Source: Pseudomonas sp. LBUM920 (GTDB lineage: Bacteria > Pseudomonadota > Gammaproteobacteria > Pseudomonadales > Pseudomonadaceae). From it: DNA of 64,000 nt. This document shows positions 52,993 through 61,471 of this stretch, one piece after another. The stretch spans positions 5,127,501-5,191,500 of the forward strand of contig NZ_CP027762.1 in the NCBI RefSeq assembly GCF_003852315.1, read 5' to 3'. The first letter of the stretch is position 1. The number at the start of each line of letters is the position of its first letter. A model generated the notes under the pieces. The model did no database searches. It worked only from the letters and a program-made list of their open reading frames with translations, and was not told the origin of the DNA. The translations under genes were made by a program, and so were the position numbers.

Positions 52993-54414
52993 TTACTTCA
53001 ACGCCGCACTCGCCGTGGTCAACGCCGCTTCAGCGCTGCGCTTGTTCTTGATCCAGTAGCACAGCCCCATGAACGCCACCCATACCGGAATCGCGTACAC
53101 CGAGACCTGAATGCCCGGAATCATCAGCATGATCACCAGGATAAACGCCACGAACGCCAGGCAAACGTAGTTGCCGTACGGGTACCACAGCGCTTTGAAC
53201 AGCGGCACCTGGCCGGTGCGGTCCATGTGCTGGCGGAATTTTACGTGCGAGAAGCTGATCATCGCCCAGTTGATCACCAGCGTGGCCACGACCAGCGACA
53301 TCAGCAGCTCGAGCGCGTGTTGCGGGATCAGGTAATTCATCAGCACCGCCACCAGGGTGACCGCCGCCGACGCGAGGATCGAACGCACCGGTACGCCACG
53401 CTTGTCGATCTTCGCCAGGGCTCTGGGCGCATCGCCCTGCTCGGCCATGCCCAGCAGCATGCGGCTGTTGCAGTAGGTGCCGCTGTTGTACACCGACAGC
53501 GCTGCGGTCAGCACCACGAAGTTAAGGATGTGCGCGGCAGTGTTGCTGCCCAGCATCGAAAACACCTGCACGAACGGGCTGCCGCTGTAGGCATCGCCGG
53601 ACGCATTGAGGGTTGCCAGCAGGCTGTCCCACGGTGTCAGCGATAACAGCACCACCAGCGCGCCGATGTAGAAAATCAGGATGCGGTAGATCACCTGATT
53701 GATCGCTTTTGGGATCACCGTTCGCGGCTGGTCAGCTTCGGCTGCGGTAAAACCGAGCATCTCCAGGCCGCCAAACGAGAACATGATGATCGCCATGGCC
53801 ATCACCAAACCGCTGACGCCATGCGGGAAGAAACCGCCGTGGTCCCACAGGTTGCTCACCGAGGCTTGCGGTCCGCCACTGCCGCTGACCAGCAGGTAGC
53901 TGCCCAGGGCGATCATGCCGACGATGGCCACTACCTTGATGATGGCAAACCAGAACTCGGCCTCGCCGAAGACTTTGACGTTGGCCAGGTTGATCATATT
54001 GATCAGCACGAAGAACGCTGCCGCCGAGACCCAGGTCGGGATCTCCGGCCACCAGTAGTGCACGTATTTGCCGACCGCCGTCAGCTCCGACATGCCCACC
54101 AGAATGTACAGAATCCAGCAGTTCCAGCCCGACAGGAAGCCAGCGAAACCGCCCCAGTACTTATGGGCAAAGTGGCTGAAGGAACCGGCGACCGGCTCTT
54201 CGACGATCATCTCGCCGAGCTGGCGCATGATCATGAAGGCGATAAAGCCGCAGATGGCGTAGCCCAGGATCATCGACGGCCCGGCTGATTTAAGCACCCC
54301 GGCCGAGCCCAGGAACAGGCCGGTACCGATGGCGCCACCGAGGGCGATCAACTGGATATGCCGATTTTTCAGGCCGCGTTTCAGCTCGCCTGAAGAGGAA
54401 TGGGGTCCACTCAT
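52993..54414 (-). CDS. AroP-like amino acid permease (APC family)
   Basis: A 473-residue permease with twelve membrane segments. The signature is LKRGLKNRHIQLIALGGAIGTGLFLGSAGVL near residue 10, then SFGGLEMLGFTAAEADQP and TYCNSRMLLGMAEQGDAPRALAKIDKRGVP. The subfamily transports aromatic amino acids (AroP/PheP) or GABA and proline; sequence detail favours AroP-type but does not prove it. The long upstream region (54415-55061) carries a TyrR/PhhR-like box and two small palindromes. A terminator follows. Confidence 0.85.
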   Translation of the reverse strand: MSGPHSSSGELKRGLKNRHIQLIALGGAIGTGLFLGSAGVLKSAGPSMILGYAICGFIAFMIMRQLGEMIVEEPVAGSFSHFAHKYWGGFAGFLSGWNCWILYILVGMSELTAVGKYVHYWWPEIPTWVSAAAFFVLINMINLANVKVFGEAEFWFAIIKVVAIVGMIALGSYLLVSGSGGPQASVSNLWDHGGFFPHGVSGLVMAMAIIMFSFGGLEMLGFTAAEADQPRTVIPKAINQVIYRILIFYIGALVVLLSLTPWDSLLATLNASGDAYSGSPFVQVFSMLGSNTAAHILNFVVLTAALSVYNSGTYCNSRMLLGMAEQGDAPRALAKIDKRGVPVRSILASAAVTLVAVLMNYLIPQHALELLMSLVVATLVINWAMISFSHVKFRQHMDRTGQVPLFKALWYPYGNYVCLAFVAFILVIMLMIPGIQVSVYAIPVWVAFMGLCYWIKNKRSAEAALTTASAALK

Positions 54415-55061
54415 GAAAAGGATCTCACGCAAGGTTTGATGATGTTGAATGCACGTTGCTGCCTTGAATCTCGACTCAAGCAGCGCCGCTCAAACCCCAG
54501 CGCAGGCACCAGGAGTACAGCGTCTTTCTAACGGTCATGCGTCACCTGTTTGTTTTTATCTGTGACGAAATCGAACCCGTCCGGCTCGTGGCCAGGCGGA
54601 GTGATCAGGGTGGATAAACCCTGAGGTCTTGGCCTTTTGCGTAGGTACGCAAGGGAGTCACAGTAAAACGCGGCGCATTGTACACCGCTCGACAGCTTCG
54701 GGCCGCCCCCGGGGCGTGCCTGTGACAATCTGTCAGGCATTCCTTACAGCGCCGGGGTGTCCAATAAGGGCGCGTGTTTATCGTAAATTAATCGTTACAG
54801 CCCGGAAAATAAGCGTTACAGCCGCGCTTGATCCGTCAGAAAACGGAAAAATGTCAGTATGAAAAATCCTACAAATTAGCTTCGCCAGTCCGTTGTTTTT
54901 TCTGAATAAAAAACCGCCGCTAAAAAACAGAAGAAAAAATCCAAATGAGACCGTGTCAATAAATATTTTGCATTCTGAAACACACTCTCCTAGGTTCTTT
55001 CACTTGCCAGCGAAGCCCGTTGGCAAGCCGTTCTCAAACAACGTCCTCTAGGAGATACACC
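54415..55061. other. Long divergent regulatory region between the permease and the small peptide gene
   Basis: A 647-nt gap without a credible gene. It has a hairpin CAGGGT-N-ACCCTG near 54606-54624, a perfect TTGCGTA-GG-TACGCAA palindrome (54637-54652), and CGTAAA-N6-GTTACA (54782-54799) like a TyrR/PhhR box. An AT-rich stretch (54840-54990) lies next to the peptide gene and probably contains its promoter. Confidence 0.6.
54782..54799. promoter_or_regulatory. TyrR/PhhR-like box
   Basis: CGTAAA-TTAATC-GTTACA matches the TyrR/PhhR form TGTAAA-N6-TTTACA at ten of twelve defined positions. It is about 370 nt upstream of an aromatic-amino-acid-type permease, which is far but in a divergent region of the right kind. 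Confidence 0.3.
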
Positions 55062-55199
55062 ATGCAAGCACTGGAAAACGACCTGGAAACCGAACTGCAA
55101 CTCGACGATTGGTTTGAAGCGCCGACCCATGAGGCCGCCGTTGAAATGATGCAAGCTGATGCCGTTGTGCCCTTTGGCACCGCGATGTGGCCTTTCTAA
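55062..55199 (+). CDS. Acidic 45-aa peptide, possible RiPP precursor
   Basis: A 45-residue frame begins MQALENDLETELQLDDWFEA with CTAGGAGATACACC before the ATG, a near-perfect ribosome-binding site. It has ten Asp/Glu, one His and no Lys or Arg. The last 12 residues, AVVPFGTAMWPF, are uncharged and aromatic. An acidic leader followed by a short hydrophobic core is the build of ribosomal peptide precursors. A hairpin and then an M29-type aminopeptidase gene follow on the same strand. PqqA-like or simply conserved small proteins are alternatives; no known core motif was recognised. Confidence 0.7.
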   Translation: MQALENDLETELQLDDWFEAPTHEAAVEMMQADAVVPFGTAMWPF

Positions 55200-55215
55200 C
55201 ACCCGGCAGGCAACC

Positions 55216-55241
55216 GGCAGGTGTTGTGCACGGCACCTGCC
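55216..55241 (+). other. Intercistronic stem-loop between the peptide and the M29-type gene
   Basis: GGCAGGTG and CACCTGCC form a perfect 8-bp stem with a 10-nt loop. No T-run follows. Such hairpins after a precursor gene often let it be made in excess over the processing enzyme. Confidence 0.65.
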
Positions 55242-55272
55242 CCCTTACCCCAGGCACAGAAGGACACACGTC

Positions 55273-56232
55273 ATGGACAAGGCCCGCGCCGTCGAACACT
55301 TTCTCTACTACCTTGCGCATCACCCGGCCCTCAATGGCCTGAGCCGCCCAACCGTGCTGCTGGGCCACACCGAGCGCTATGACGCCATTGCCCAGGCGAT
55401 CACCCACGGCAGCGCCGCCCGATTCAATTTCCAGTTGCAGCGCCTGGACCTGGCCGCCGGCGATACCCTGGCCCAGGCCATCGAAACCTGTGACCTGTAC
55501 CTGTTTCTCTACGATTCCTCGACCCTGCCCAACCCACGCGCCGAAGGCCCGGACTTTATCCGCGCCCTGCAGGAGGTGATGGCCGAGCACTGGAAGAAAT
55601 CCCTGCTGTTCAAGGATTACGGCGACTATTTCTACGACACCTTCAGCGTCGAGCCGCAACGCATTGCCGACCTCAACGCCACGCTGATCCGACGCATGTC
55701 CCAGGCCAACGTGCTGAGCTTTACCGACAAACACGGCTCGCGCCTGGAAGCGCCGATGAGCAGCATCAAGAAGTGGACCAATATCAATGGCGTCGGCAAC
55801 CATGACCTGGCGCCGGGCGAGATCGCCACGCACAGCGAGGCCATCAACGGCCAGGTGCGGTTTGTCGGCACGTTTCTGAGCACCATCCCGTTTGCGCGCA
55901 AATACGGCGTACTGCAATCACCGCTGGAGCTGTGGATCGAGAACTCGACGATTTGCAGCGTGGCCAGCGATGTGCCGGGCTTGGCGGACGATTTCAACAA
56001 GTACTTGAATGCCAACCCGTCCAACCGTCGCGTGGAAGAGCTGGGGATTGGCACCAATGAAGGGGTCAAGGATTTGTACGCGCGCAATGCCGGGTTCGAG
56101 GAGCGCCATTGCGGCTTGCACCTGGGCTTGGGCGGCGGGCAGAAAGGCAGTCATCACCTGGATTTGATCTTTGCCAGCGGCGTGTTGGCGCTGGATGACA
56201 AGCCGGTGTTTGATGGAACGTTTGCGTTCTGA
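55273..56232 (+). CDS. M29-type (aminopeptidase T/AmpS-like) metallopeptidase-family protein
   Basis: A 319-residue cytosolic protein. The C-terminal half matches the M29 fold in order: GEIATHSEAINGQVRFVG, RRVEELGIGTNEGVKDLY and FEERHCGLHLGLGG-(x)-SHHLDLIF. These supply the Glu, Glu, His, His and Asp ligands expected of the di-metal site. M29 enzymes are leucyl aminopeptidases, and relatives occur in RiPP loci such as crocagin. It follows the acidic peptide gene by 73 nt. The N-terminal half (VLLGHTERYDAIAQAITHG) is of the usual M29 kind. Function is inferred; it may trim or modify the peptide. Confidence 0.78.
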   Translation: MDKARAVEHFLYYLAHHPALNGLSRPTVLLGHTERYDAIAQAITHGSAARFNFQLQRLDLAAGDTLAQAIETCDLYLFLYDSSTLPNPRAEGPDFIRALQEVMAEHWKKSLLFKDYGDYFYDTFSVEPQRIADLNATLIRRMSQANVLSFTDKHGSRLEAPMSSIKKWTNINGVGNHDLAPGEIATHSEAINGQVRFVGTFLSTIPFARKYGVLQSPLELWIENSTICSVASDVPGLADDFNKYLNANPSNRRVEELGIGTNEGVKDLYARNAGFEERHCGLHLGLGGGQKGSHHLDLIFASGVLALDDKPVFDGTFAF

Positions 56233-56264
56233 GCACAAAATTCAGAAACACCGGAGATACAAAT

Positions 56265-56352
56265 GTGGGAGCGGGCTTGCTCGCGAATGCGCAGTGTCAG
56301 TCACCCGATGTACTGACTGCTCCACCGCATTCGCGAGCAAGCCCGCTCCCAC
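56265..56352. repeat. REP doublet (GCGGGCTTGCTCGCGAA class)
   Basis: GTGGGAGCGGGCTTGCTCGCGAA and the inverted TTCGCGAGCAAGCCCGCTCCCAC are separated by about 42 nt. Confidence 0.88.
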
Positions 56353-56376
56353 ATTTTTGACCGTATTTCATGGCAC

Positions 56377-56410
56377 AAAAAAACGCCAACCCAAGGGTTG
56401 GCGTTTTTTT
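56377..56410. terminator. Bidirectional rho-independent terminator
   Basis: ACGCCAACCC-AAG-GGTTGGCGT with an A-run on the left and a T-run on the right. It ends rluB on the minus strand and the M29-type gene on the plus strand. Confidence 0.92.
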
Positions 56411-56425
56411 TGTGCAGCACTTACA

Positions 56426-57670
56426 TCACTGCGGCTTCTTGCGACCAAAACCAGGACGCTGGCCCGAACCGGCCGGGGCGCCACGGCGCTTGCCCGACGG
56501 CTCGTCCGCGACCAGTTTCGGCCCAGGACGCTTGTTCGCTGCCGGCTTGGCTGGACGCTTGGTGCTGGCGCTGTCGGCTGGGCGGTCGGATGCCGGAGCA
56601 CCACGGCCTTCACCACGGTTGCCGCGACCGCCGCTTGGTGCTTCGCCGCCACGCGCAGGACGCGGGGTGCGAGGGCCACGCTCGCCTTCCTGGCGGGACG
56701 GCGCGGTTGGGCGACGCTCGCCTTCGATGTGCGGCTCACGCGAGATGCGACCGCCGGTGGCCGGCGCGTTCAGCGCGGGGCGCAGGGTGCGGGCAACACG
56801 TTCGGTACGGGCCACAGGACGCGACGATTTACGCTGCATACGCTCAAGCTTGTCTTTGCTCTTGGCGTTCATCTGCGGCATGGCAACCGGCGTCAGACCA
56901 ACTTCAGCGCTGAGGATATCGACCTCGTACTGGCTCATTTCGCGCCAGCGGCCCATCGGCAGGTCGGAGTTCAAGAACACCGGGCCGAAACGCACGCGTT
57001 TCAGGCGGCTGACCACCAGGCCCTGGGATTCCCACAGGCGACGCACTTCACGGTTACGGCCTTCCATCACCACGCAGTGGTACCAATGGTTGAAACCTTC
57101 GCCGCCTGGCGCCTGCTTGATGTCGGTGAACTTGGCCGGGCCGTCTTCAAGGACGACGCCCGCTTTCAAGCGCTCGATCATCTCGTCATCGACTTCACCG
57201 CGTACACGCACGGCGTATTCACGGTCCATCTCGTAGGACGGGTGCATCAGGCGGTTGGCCAGCTCGCCGTCGGTGGTGAACATCAGCAAACCGGTGGTGT
57301 TGATGTCCAGACGGCCGATGTTGATCCAGCGGCCTTCTTTCGGCTTGGGCATCTTGTCGAACACGGTCGGACGGCCTTCCGGGTCGTCACGGGTGCAGAT
57401 CTCGCCGTCGGGCTTGTTGTACATGATGACGCGGCGCACCGATTCGGCGGCCTCTTCACGCTTGATGACCTTGCCATCAATGGTGATTGCATCGTGCAGG
57501 TCGACGCGCTGGCCAAGGGTGGCTTCAACGCCGTTGACCTTGATGCGCTTCTGGGTGATCCAGGCTTCGACGTCGCGGCGCGAGCCCACGCCGATACGCG
57601 CCAGCACCTTTTGCAGTTTTTCGCCTGCTGGGCCGATTTCCTGGCTGTCGTTCTGGTCTTGGTCGTTCAT
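56426..57670 (-). CDS. rluB: 23S rRNA pseudouridine(2605) synthase RluB
   Basis: A 414-residue RsuA-family pseudouridine synthase. The S4 domain comes first (KLQKVLARIGVGSRRDVEAWITQKRIKVNG, ~residues 18-50). The catalytic motif is GRLDINTTGLLMFTTDGELANRLMHPS with the active Asp near residue 120. An unusually long basic, Arg/Pro/Gly-rich tail follows from about residue 290 (RGNRGEGRGAPAS and similar) to the end; short RsuA relatives lack it. It probably helps bind RNA. RluB lies next to scpB and scpA, an order common in gammaproteobacteria. Confidence 0.94.
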   Translation of the reverse strand: MNDQDQNDSQEIGPAGEKLQKVLARIGVGSRRDVEAWITQKRIKVNGVEATLGQRVDLHDAITIDGKVIKREEAAESVRRVIMYNKPDGEICTRDDPEGRPTVFDKMPKPKEGRWINIGRLDINTTGLLMFTTDGELANRLMHPSYEMDREYAVRVRGEVDDEMIERLKAGVVLEDGPAKFTDIKQAPGGEGFNHWYHCVVMEGRNREVRRLWESQGLVVSRLKRVRFGPVFLNSDLPMGRWREMSQYEVDILSAEVGLTPVAMPQMNAKSKDKLERMQRKSSRPVARTERVARTLRPALNAPATGGRISREPHIEGERRPTAPSRQEGERGPRTPRPARGGEAPSGGRGNRGEGRGAPASDRPADSASTKRPAKPAANKRPGPKLVADEPSGKRRGAPAGSGQRPGFGRKKPQ

Positions 57671-57814
57671 CTTAAGCACCTCCCGGTGGGTCGATTCAGG
57701 CGTGGCCTGAGGAGTGTTGAAAGCGGGGCTTTGGGCGAATACGTCGCCAAAGGGTCGCGAATCATACGCGCATGGCGCGCGTCGCGCATCACAGACTAGT
57801 CGATTAAGGCGCAG

Positions 57815-58006
57815 TCATTTGCTTTTCCGCCGACCGGTGGCGCCCAACGCCAATAGGCGCAGCTCGGCTTCGGCCAATACTGTGCGCTTGTCGACCTTGT
57901 CGAGCTTCTTCCAGGCGCGGATTTCGCGCTTGCTGCGGCCACAGCCGACGCAGATATCGTCGCTGAATTTGCAGATGCTGATGCACGGGTCTTTGGTGGA
58001 ACTCAT
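57815..58006 (-). CDS. DUF1289 Cys-rich small protein
   Basis: A 63-residue protein with the DUF1289 core KDPCISICKFSDDICVGCGRSKREIRAW. Its four Cys probably bind a metal. No activity is known for the family. It is on the same strand as scpB upstream and rluB downstream, with a REP between it and scpB. Confidence 0.88.
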   Translation of the reverse strand: MSSTKDPCISICKFSDDICVGCGRSKREIRAWKKLDKVDKRTVLAEAELRLLALGATGRRKSK

Positions 58007-58043
58007 GTTTTCTCCCAGACAATCCAGACAATGGAGATCCAAT

Positions 58044-58129
58044 GTGGCAAGGGGGCTTGCCCCGATGCAGTGTGTGAGCCTGCATTTTTGTCACTGGGGC
58101 ACTGCTATCGGGGGCAAGCCCCCTCCCAC
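58044..58129. repeat. REP doublet (GGGGGCTTGCCCCGA class)
   Basis: GTGGCAAGGGGGCTTGCCCCGA and the inverted TCGGGGGCAAGCCCCCTCCCAC are separated by about 42 nt, between scpB and the DUF1289 gene. Confidence 0.85.
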
Positions 58130-58140
58130 ATCGAAGTGCG

Positions 58141-59133
58141 TCAGTCTTCGAGTTGGCGGCGTTCGTTTTCGATGGCCTCGGCCAGCGCCCGGGCTTCGTC
58201 TTCCTCGTCGCTCAACGGCGGTTGTTCGAGGGCGGCGACGGCAGCCAGGAGTTTCTCGCGGGCTTCAGCCACGCCAAGGATGTCTTCCTCGGGCTCCGGT
58301 TCTGGCTCGGCTTCCGGTTCCAGTTCCGGTTCCGGTTCCGGTTCCGGTTCCGGTTCCGGTTCAACTTCGACCTCGGGCGCGGTTTCACCGTTCACCTGGG
58401 TTTGCGGTTCACTCGCACCGTCACGCAGCAAGTCGTCGAAGTCTGTCTTGATCCCCTGCTCCATGTCGTCCAATTCGAGTAACAAGGTATGGAAACTGGT
58501 CTCGTCCTTCGGCTCTTCCGGCTCGGCCGTGGCGTCGGCGAGTTCCTGCAGGCTGGCAGGAACCGGTGCGTCGTCGAAATCCAATACCGGTTCGGCCTCC
58601 ATCTCGCGCAGTTCGGCGAGCGGCGGCAGGTCATCCAGGTTTTTCAGGTTGAAGTGGTCGAGGAACACCTTGGTGGTGGCAAACATCGCCGGTTTGCCGG
58701 GCACATCGCGGTAGCCGACGATGCGGATCCACTCACGCTCCAGCAATGTCTTGACGATATGGCTGTTGACCGCCACACCGCGCACGTCCTCGATTTCGCC
58801 CCGGGTGATTGGCTGGCGATAGGCGATCAGCGCCATGGTCTCCAGCATCGCCCGCGAATAACGCTGTGGGCGCTCTTCCCACAGACGGCCGACCCAGGGG
58901 GAAAACTTCTCACGGATCTGCAGGCGATAACCCGACGCCACTTCGCGCAGCTCAAAGGCGCGACCATCGCAGGACTTGCGCAGGATCTCCAATGCCTTCT
59001 TGAACACCGGTGGCTCAGGGCGCTCGGCCTCTTCAAAGAGTTCGAACAGGCGCTCAAGGGATTGCGGTTTACCCGAGGCCAGGAGAAAGGCTTCCAGCAG
59101 CGGCGCCAGTTCGCGGGGTTCAGTCAAATTCAT
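58141..59133 (-). CDS. scpB: Segregation and condensation protein ScpB with Glu/Pro-repeat tail
   Basis: A 330-residue protein. The first ~185 residues are the winged-helix ScpB core (LAPLLEAFLLASGKPQSLERLFELF; YSRAMLETMALIAYRQPITRGEIEDVRGVAVN; RDVPGKPAMFATTKVFLDHF). The remaining ~145 residues are acidic, with a Glu-Pro dipeptide run of about 20 residues coded by GGTTCC-type hexamers at 58295-58362. Usual ScpB proteins are about 180-250 residues. It forms the SMC loader complex with ScpA, whose gene lies 12 nt upstream. Confidence 0.94.
   Translation of the reverse strand: MNLTEPRELAPLLEAFLLASGKPQSLERLFELFEEAERPEPPVFKKALEILRKSCDGRAFELREVASGYRLQIREKFSPWVGRLWEERPQRYSRAMLETMALIAYRQPITRGEIEDVRGVAVNSHIVKTLLEREWIRIVGYRDVPGKPAMFATTKVFLDHFNLKNLDDLPPLAELREMEAEPVLDFDDAPVPASLQELADATAEPEEPKDETSFHTLLLELDDMEQGIKTDFDDLLRDGASEPQTQVNGETAPEVEVEPEPEPEPEPEPELEPEAEPEPEPEEDILGVAEAREKLLAAVAALEQPPLSDEEDEARALAEAIENERRQLED
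58295..58362. repeat. Hexanucleotide tandem repeat (GGTTCC) inside scpB
   Basis: Consecutive GGTTCC units on the plus strand, with a few variants, encode alternating Glu and Pro in ScpB. Copy number is likely to vary among strains by slippage, always in frame. Confidence 0.85.
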
Positions 59134-59145
59134 CGATTCAGCTCG

Positions 59146-59964
59146 TTATTCGGCTCGCGCCCGCACGTGGATAGCCGCAAAAGGCTCATTCTGGACCAGC
59201 TCGACCAAGGATTCCTTGACCAGCTCAAGGATCGCCATAAAGGTCACCACCACCCCCAGGCGCCCTTCTTCTTTGGTGAACAACTCGACAAAGGGTACAA
59301 ACCCGCCGCCCTTGAGGCGTTCGAGCACATCGCTCATGCGCTCGCGGGTCGACAGCGCCTCGCGACTGACCTGGTGGCTTTCAAACATGTCGCCCCGGCG
59401 CAGCACTTCGGCCATGGACATCAGCAATTCTTCCAGGCTCACATCCGGCAGCAGCTTGCGCGCCCGGGCTTCCGGGGCGTCGAGCTTGGGCACCACCACG
59501 TCACGGCCAACGCGGCTCAGGCCGTCGATGCCTTCGGCGGCGGCCTTGAAACGTTCGTACTCTTGCAGGCGACGGATCAGTTCGGCGCGCGGGTCGTCCT
59601 CTTCGGCTTCGATGGTCTCCGAGCGCGGCAACAGCATGCGCGACTTGATCTCGGCGAGCATCGCGGCCATCACCAGGTACTCGGCGGCCAGCTCCAGGCG
59701 CACGGTCTGCATCAGCTCGACATACCCCATGTACTGGCGAGTGATTTCCGCCACCGGGATGTCGAGGATATTGATGTTCTGCTTGCGGATCAGGTACAGC
59801 AGCAAGTCCAGCGGGCCTTCGAAGGCTTCAAGGAACACTTCCAGGGCGTCCGGCGGGATGTACAGGTCCAGCGGCATTTCCAGGACCGCCTGGCCATAGA
59901 CCATGGCAAACGGCAGTTCCTGCTGGGCGCCGGCCTGGCTGTCGACGGTTTCGACGACCGACAT
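59146..59964 (-). CDS. scpA: Segregation and condensation protein ScpA
   Basis: A 272-residue kleisin. The N-terminal SMC-binding part has EAFEGPLDLLLYLIRKQNINILDIPVAEITRQYMGYVELM, a signature of ScpA. AAEYLVMAAMLAEIKSRMLLP follows. The C-terminal winged-helix part includes GRLGVVVTFMAILELVKESLVEL. It bridges the SMC dimer with ScpB and supports chromosome segregation. Its stop is separated by 12 nt from scpB. Its start abuts the yciO-like gene. Confidence 0.95.
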   Translation of the reverse strand: MSVVETVDSQAGAQQELPFAMVYGQAVLEMPLDLYIPPDALEVFLEAFEGPLDLLLYLIRKQNINILDIPVAEITRQYMGYVELMQTVRLELAAEYLVMAAMLAEIKSRMLLPRSETIEAEEDDPRAELIRRLQEYERFKAAAEGIDGLSRVGRDVVVPKLDAPEARARKLLPDVSLEELLMSMAEVLRRGDMFESHQVSREALSTRERMSDVLERLKGGGFVPFVELFTKEEGRLGVVVTFMAILELVKESLVELVQNEPFAAIHVRARAE

Positions 59965-60594
59965 TCAGGCCTCGACCATGAACGGCGTCGGATCGCCGCA
60001 ACCCACACGCACCACTTCCGGCTCGCCGTCGGCCAGGTTGATCACGGTGGAGGCCTTGTTGCCGCCGTAGCCGCCGTCGATGATCAAGTCGACGTGTTTT
60101 TCCAGCAGGCGGCGCATTTCGTACGGGTCGTACAGCGGCTCTTCTTCACCGGGCAGGATCAACGACACACTCATCAGCGGCTCGCCCAGTTCAGCCAGCA
60201 ACGCCAGGGCAATCGGATGCTCCGGCACACGCAGGCCGATGGTGCGCTTTTTGGGGTGCAGCAACAAACGCGGTACTTCGCGGGTGGCGTTGAGGATAAA
60301 GGTGTAGGGCCCCGGCGTATGGGCCTTGAGCAGGCGGAAGGTGCCGGTGTCGACCTTCGCAAACAGCCCAAGTTGGGACAGGTCGCTGCAAATCAGTGCG
60401 AAGTTGTGATTCTTGTCCAGGTCACGCAGGCGTCTGACCCGTTCAACCGCGTTCTTGTCGCCGATTTGGCAACCAATGGCGTAGGACGAGTCGGTTGGGT
60501 AGATCACCACGCCGCCGGCGCGGATGATCTCCACGGCCTGTTTAATCAGGCGCGCTTGAGGGTTTTCCGGATGAATCTGGAAGAATTGACTCAC
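59965..60594 (-). CDS. YciO/Sua5-family protein (threonylcarbamoyl-AMP synthase-like)
   Basis: A 209-residue YrdC-fold protein. Segments are SQFFQIHPENPQARLIKQAVEIIRAGGVVIYPTDSSYAIGC, LDKNHNFALICSDLSQLG and TPGPYTFILNATREVPRLLLHPKKRTIGLRVPEHP. YciO is related to TsaC/Sua5, which makes threonylcarbamoyl-AMP for tRNA t6A; YciO may be a weaker paralogue. The start is a GTG at complement 60592-60594, matching the usual family start; an upstream ATG at 60633 would overlap the PHP gene. Confidence 0.9.
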   Translation of the reverse strand: MSQFFQIHPENPQARLIKQAVEIIRAGGVVIYPTDSSYAIGCQIGDKNAVERVRRLRDLDKNHNFALICSDLSQLGLFAKVDTGTFRLLKAHTPGPYTFILNATREVPRLLLHPKKRTIGLRVPEHPIALALLAELGEPLMSVSLILPGEEEPLYDPYEMRRLLEKHVDLIIDGGYGGNKASTVINLADGEPEVVRVGCGDPTPFMVEA

Positions 60595-60607
60595 GTGTTC
60601 TACCTGT

Positions 60608-61471
60608 TCAGACGGTGGCAATAATGGGGTCATGCTTGAATCGCCCCCACAACAGCGGCAGATCTTCCGGTACCTGGCGATACTCGCCAATCTCGGACCA
60701 GCCGCCTGGGCCATGAAAGTCACTGCCGGCGCTGACCAGCAGACCAAATTCGCGAGCAAGTATCGCCAGGCTGCCCACCTGATCGGCGGGTTGGTGCCCG
60801 TTGACCACTTCGATAGCGTGGCCGCCCGCTCCAATATAGTCGGCAATCAGCTTGCGGCGCTTGCTGCGGGTGAAATCGTAATGCCAAGGATGCGCCAGGC
60901 TGACCCAGGCCCCAGCGGCCCGCAGAGTGGCGACGGTGTCTTCCAGGGTCGGCCAGTGTTGCTTGACGTCACCCAACTTGCCGGCGCCCAGCCATTTGCG
61001 AAAGGCCTCGGCGCGATCCTTTACAAAACCTTCACGCACCATCCAGTCGGCAAAGTGCGGACGGGCTGGTGCGTTGCCGCTGTCGCCCAGTTCCTGCTGG
61101 ATGGCGCGGGCGCCCTCCAGGGCATTGGGCATGCCTTTAAGGCTGAGCTTGCGGCTTATTTCTTCGGACCGCAGCCAGCGGCCATCGTGCAATTGGGCAA
61201 TGGCCTCGACCAACGGCGCGGCGTTCTGATCAAAACCGTAACCGAGCACATGAATGGTGGCGCCGCCCCAGGTGCAGGACAATTCCACGCCGTTGACCAG
61301 CTGCATGCCCAACGCATGCGCGGCCGTACGGGCTTCATCGAGGCCTTCGAGGGTGTCGTGGTCGGTCAAAGACAGGACTCGCACGCCTTTTTCAAACGCA
61401 CGCGCAACCAGTACCGCGGGCGCCAGGGCGCCGTCGGAGGCCGTGCTGTGGCAGTGCAAATCAACATTCAC
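60608..61471 (-). CDS. PHP-domain phosphoesterase (RNase AM / YciV-type)
   Basis: A 287-residue PHP-fold metal enzyme. The four PHP motifs are present: VDLHCHSTASDGALAP (~residue 3), SLTDHDTLEGL, GVELSCTW, and the later WVSLAHPWHYDF and VSAGSDFHGPGG. YciV (RNase AM) trims 5' ends of rRNAs and acts on 3',5'-bisphosphorylated nucleotides. A GTG at complement 61469-61471 with GAGG upstream is chosen as start; a TTG further up is less likely. It is divergent from yciB and precedes yciO. Confidence 0.9.
   Translation of the reverse strand: MNVDLHCHSTASDGALAPAVLVARAFEKGVRVLSLTDHDTLEGLDEARTAAHALGMQLVNGVELSCTWGGATIHVLGYGFDQNAAPLVEAIAQLHDGRWLRSEEISRKLSLKGMPNALEGARAIQQELGDSGNAPARPHFADWMVREGFVKDRAEAFRKWLGAGKLGDVKQHWPTLEDTVATLRAAGAWVSLAHPWHYDFTRSKRRKLIADYIGAGGHAIEVVNGHQPADQVGSLAILAREFGLLVSAGSDFHGPGGWSEIGEYRQVPEDLPLLWGRFKHDPIIATV

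Noticed and set aside
56370..57236. Plus-strand Arg/Pro-rich frames opposite rluB
   Set aside because: Antisense of the basic RluB tail and catalytic domain.
59965..60633. An upstream ATG (60633) as start of the YciO-type protein
   Set aside because: It would overlap the PHP gene by 26 nt, and the extra segment does not resemble the family. The GTG at 60594 gives the standard N terminus.
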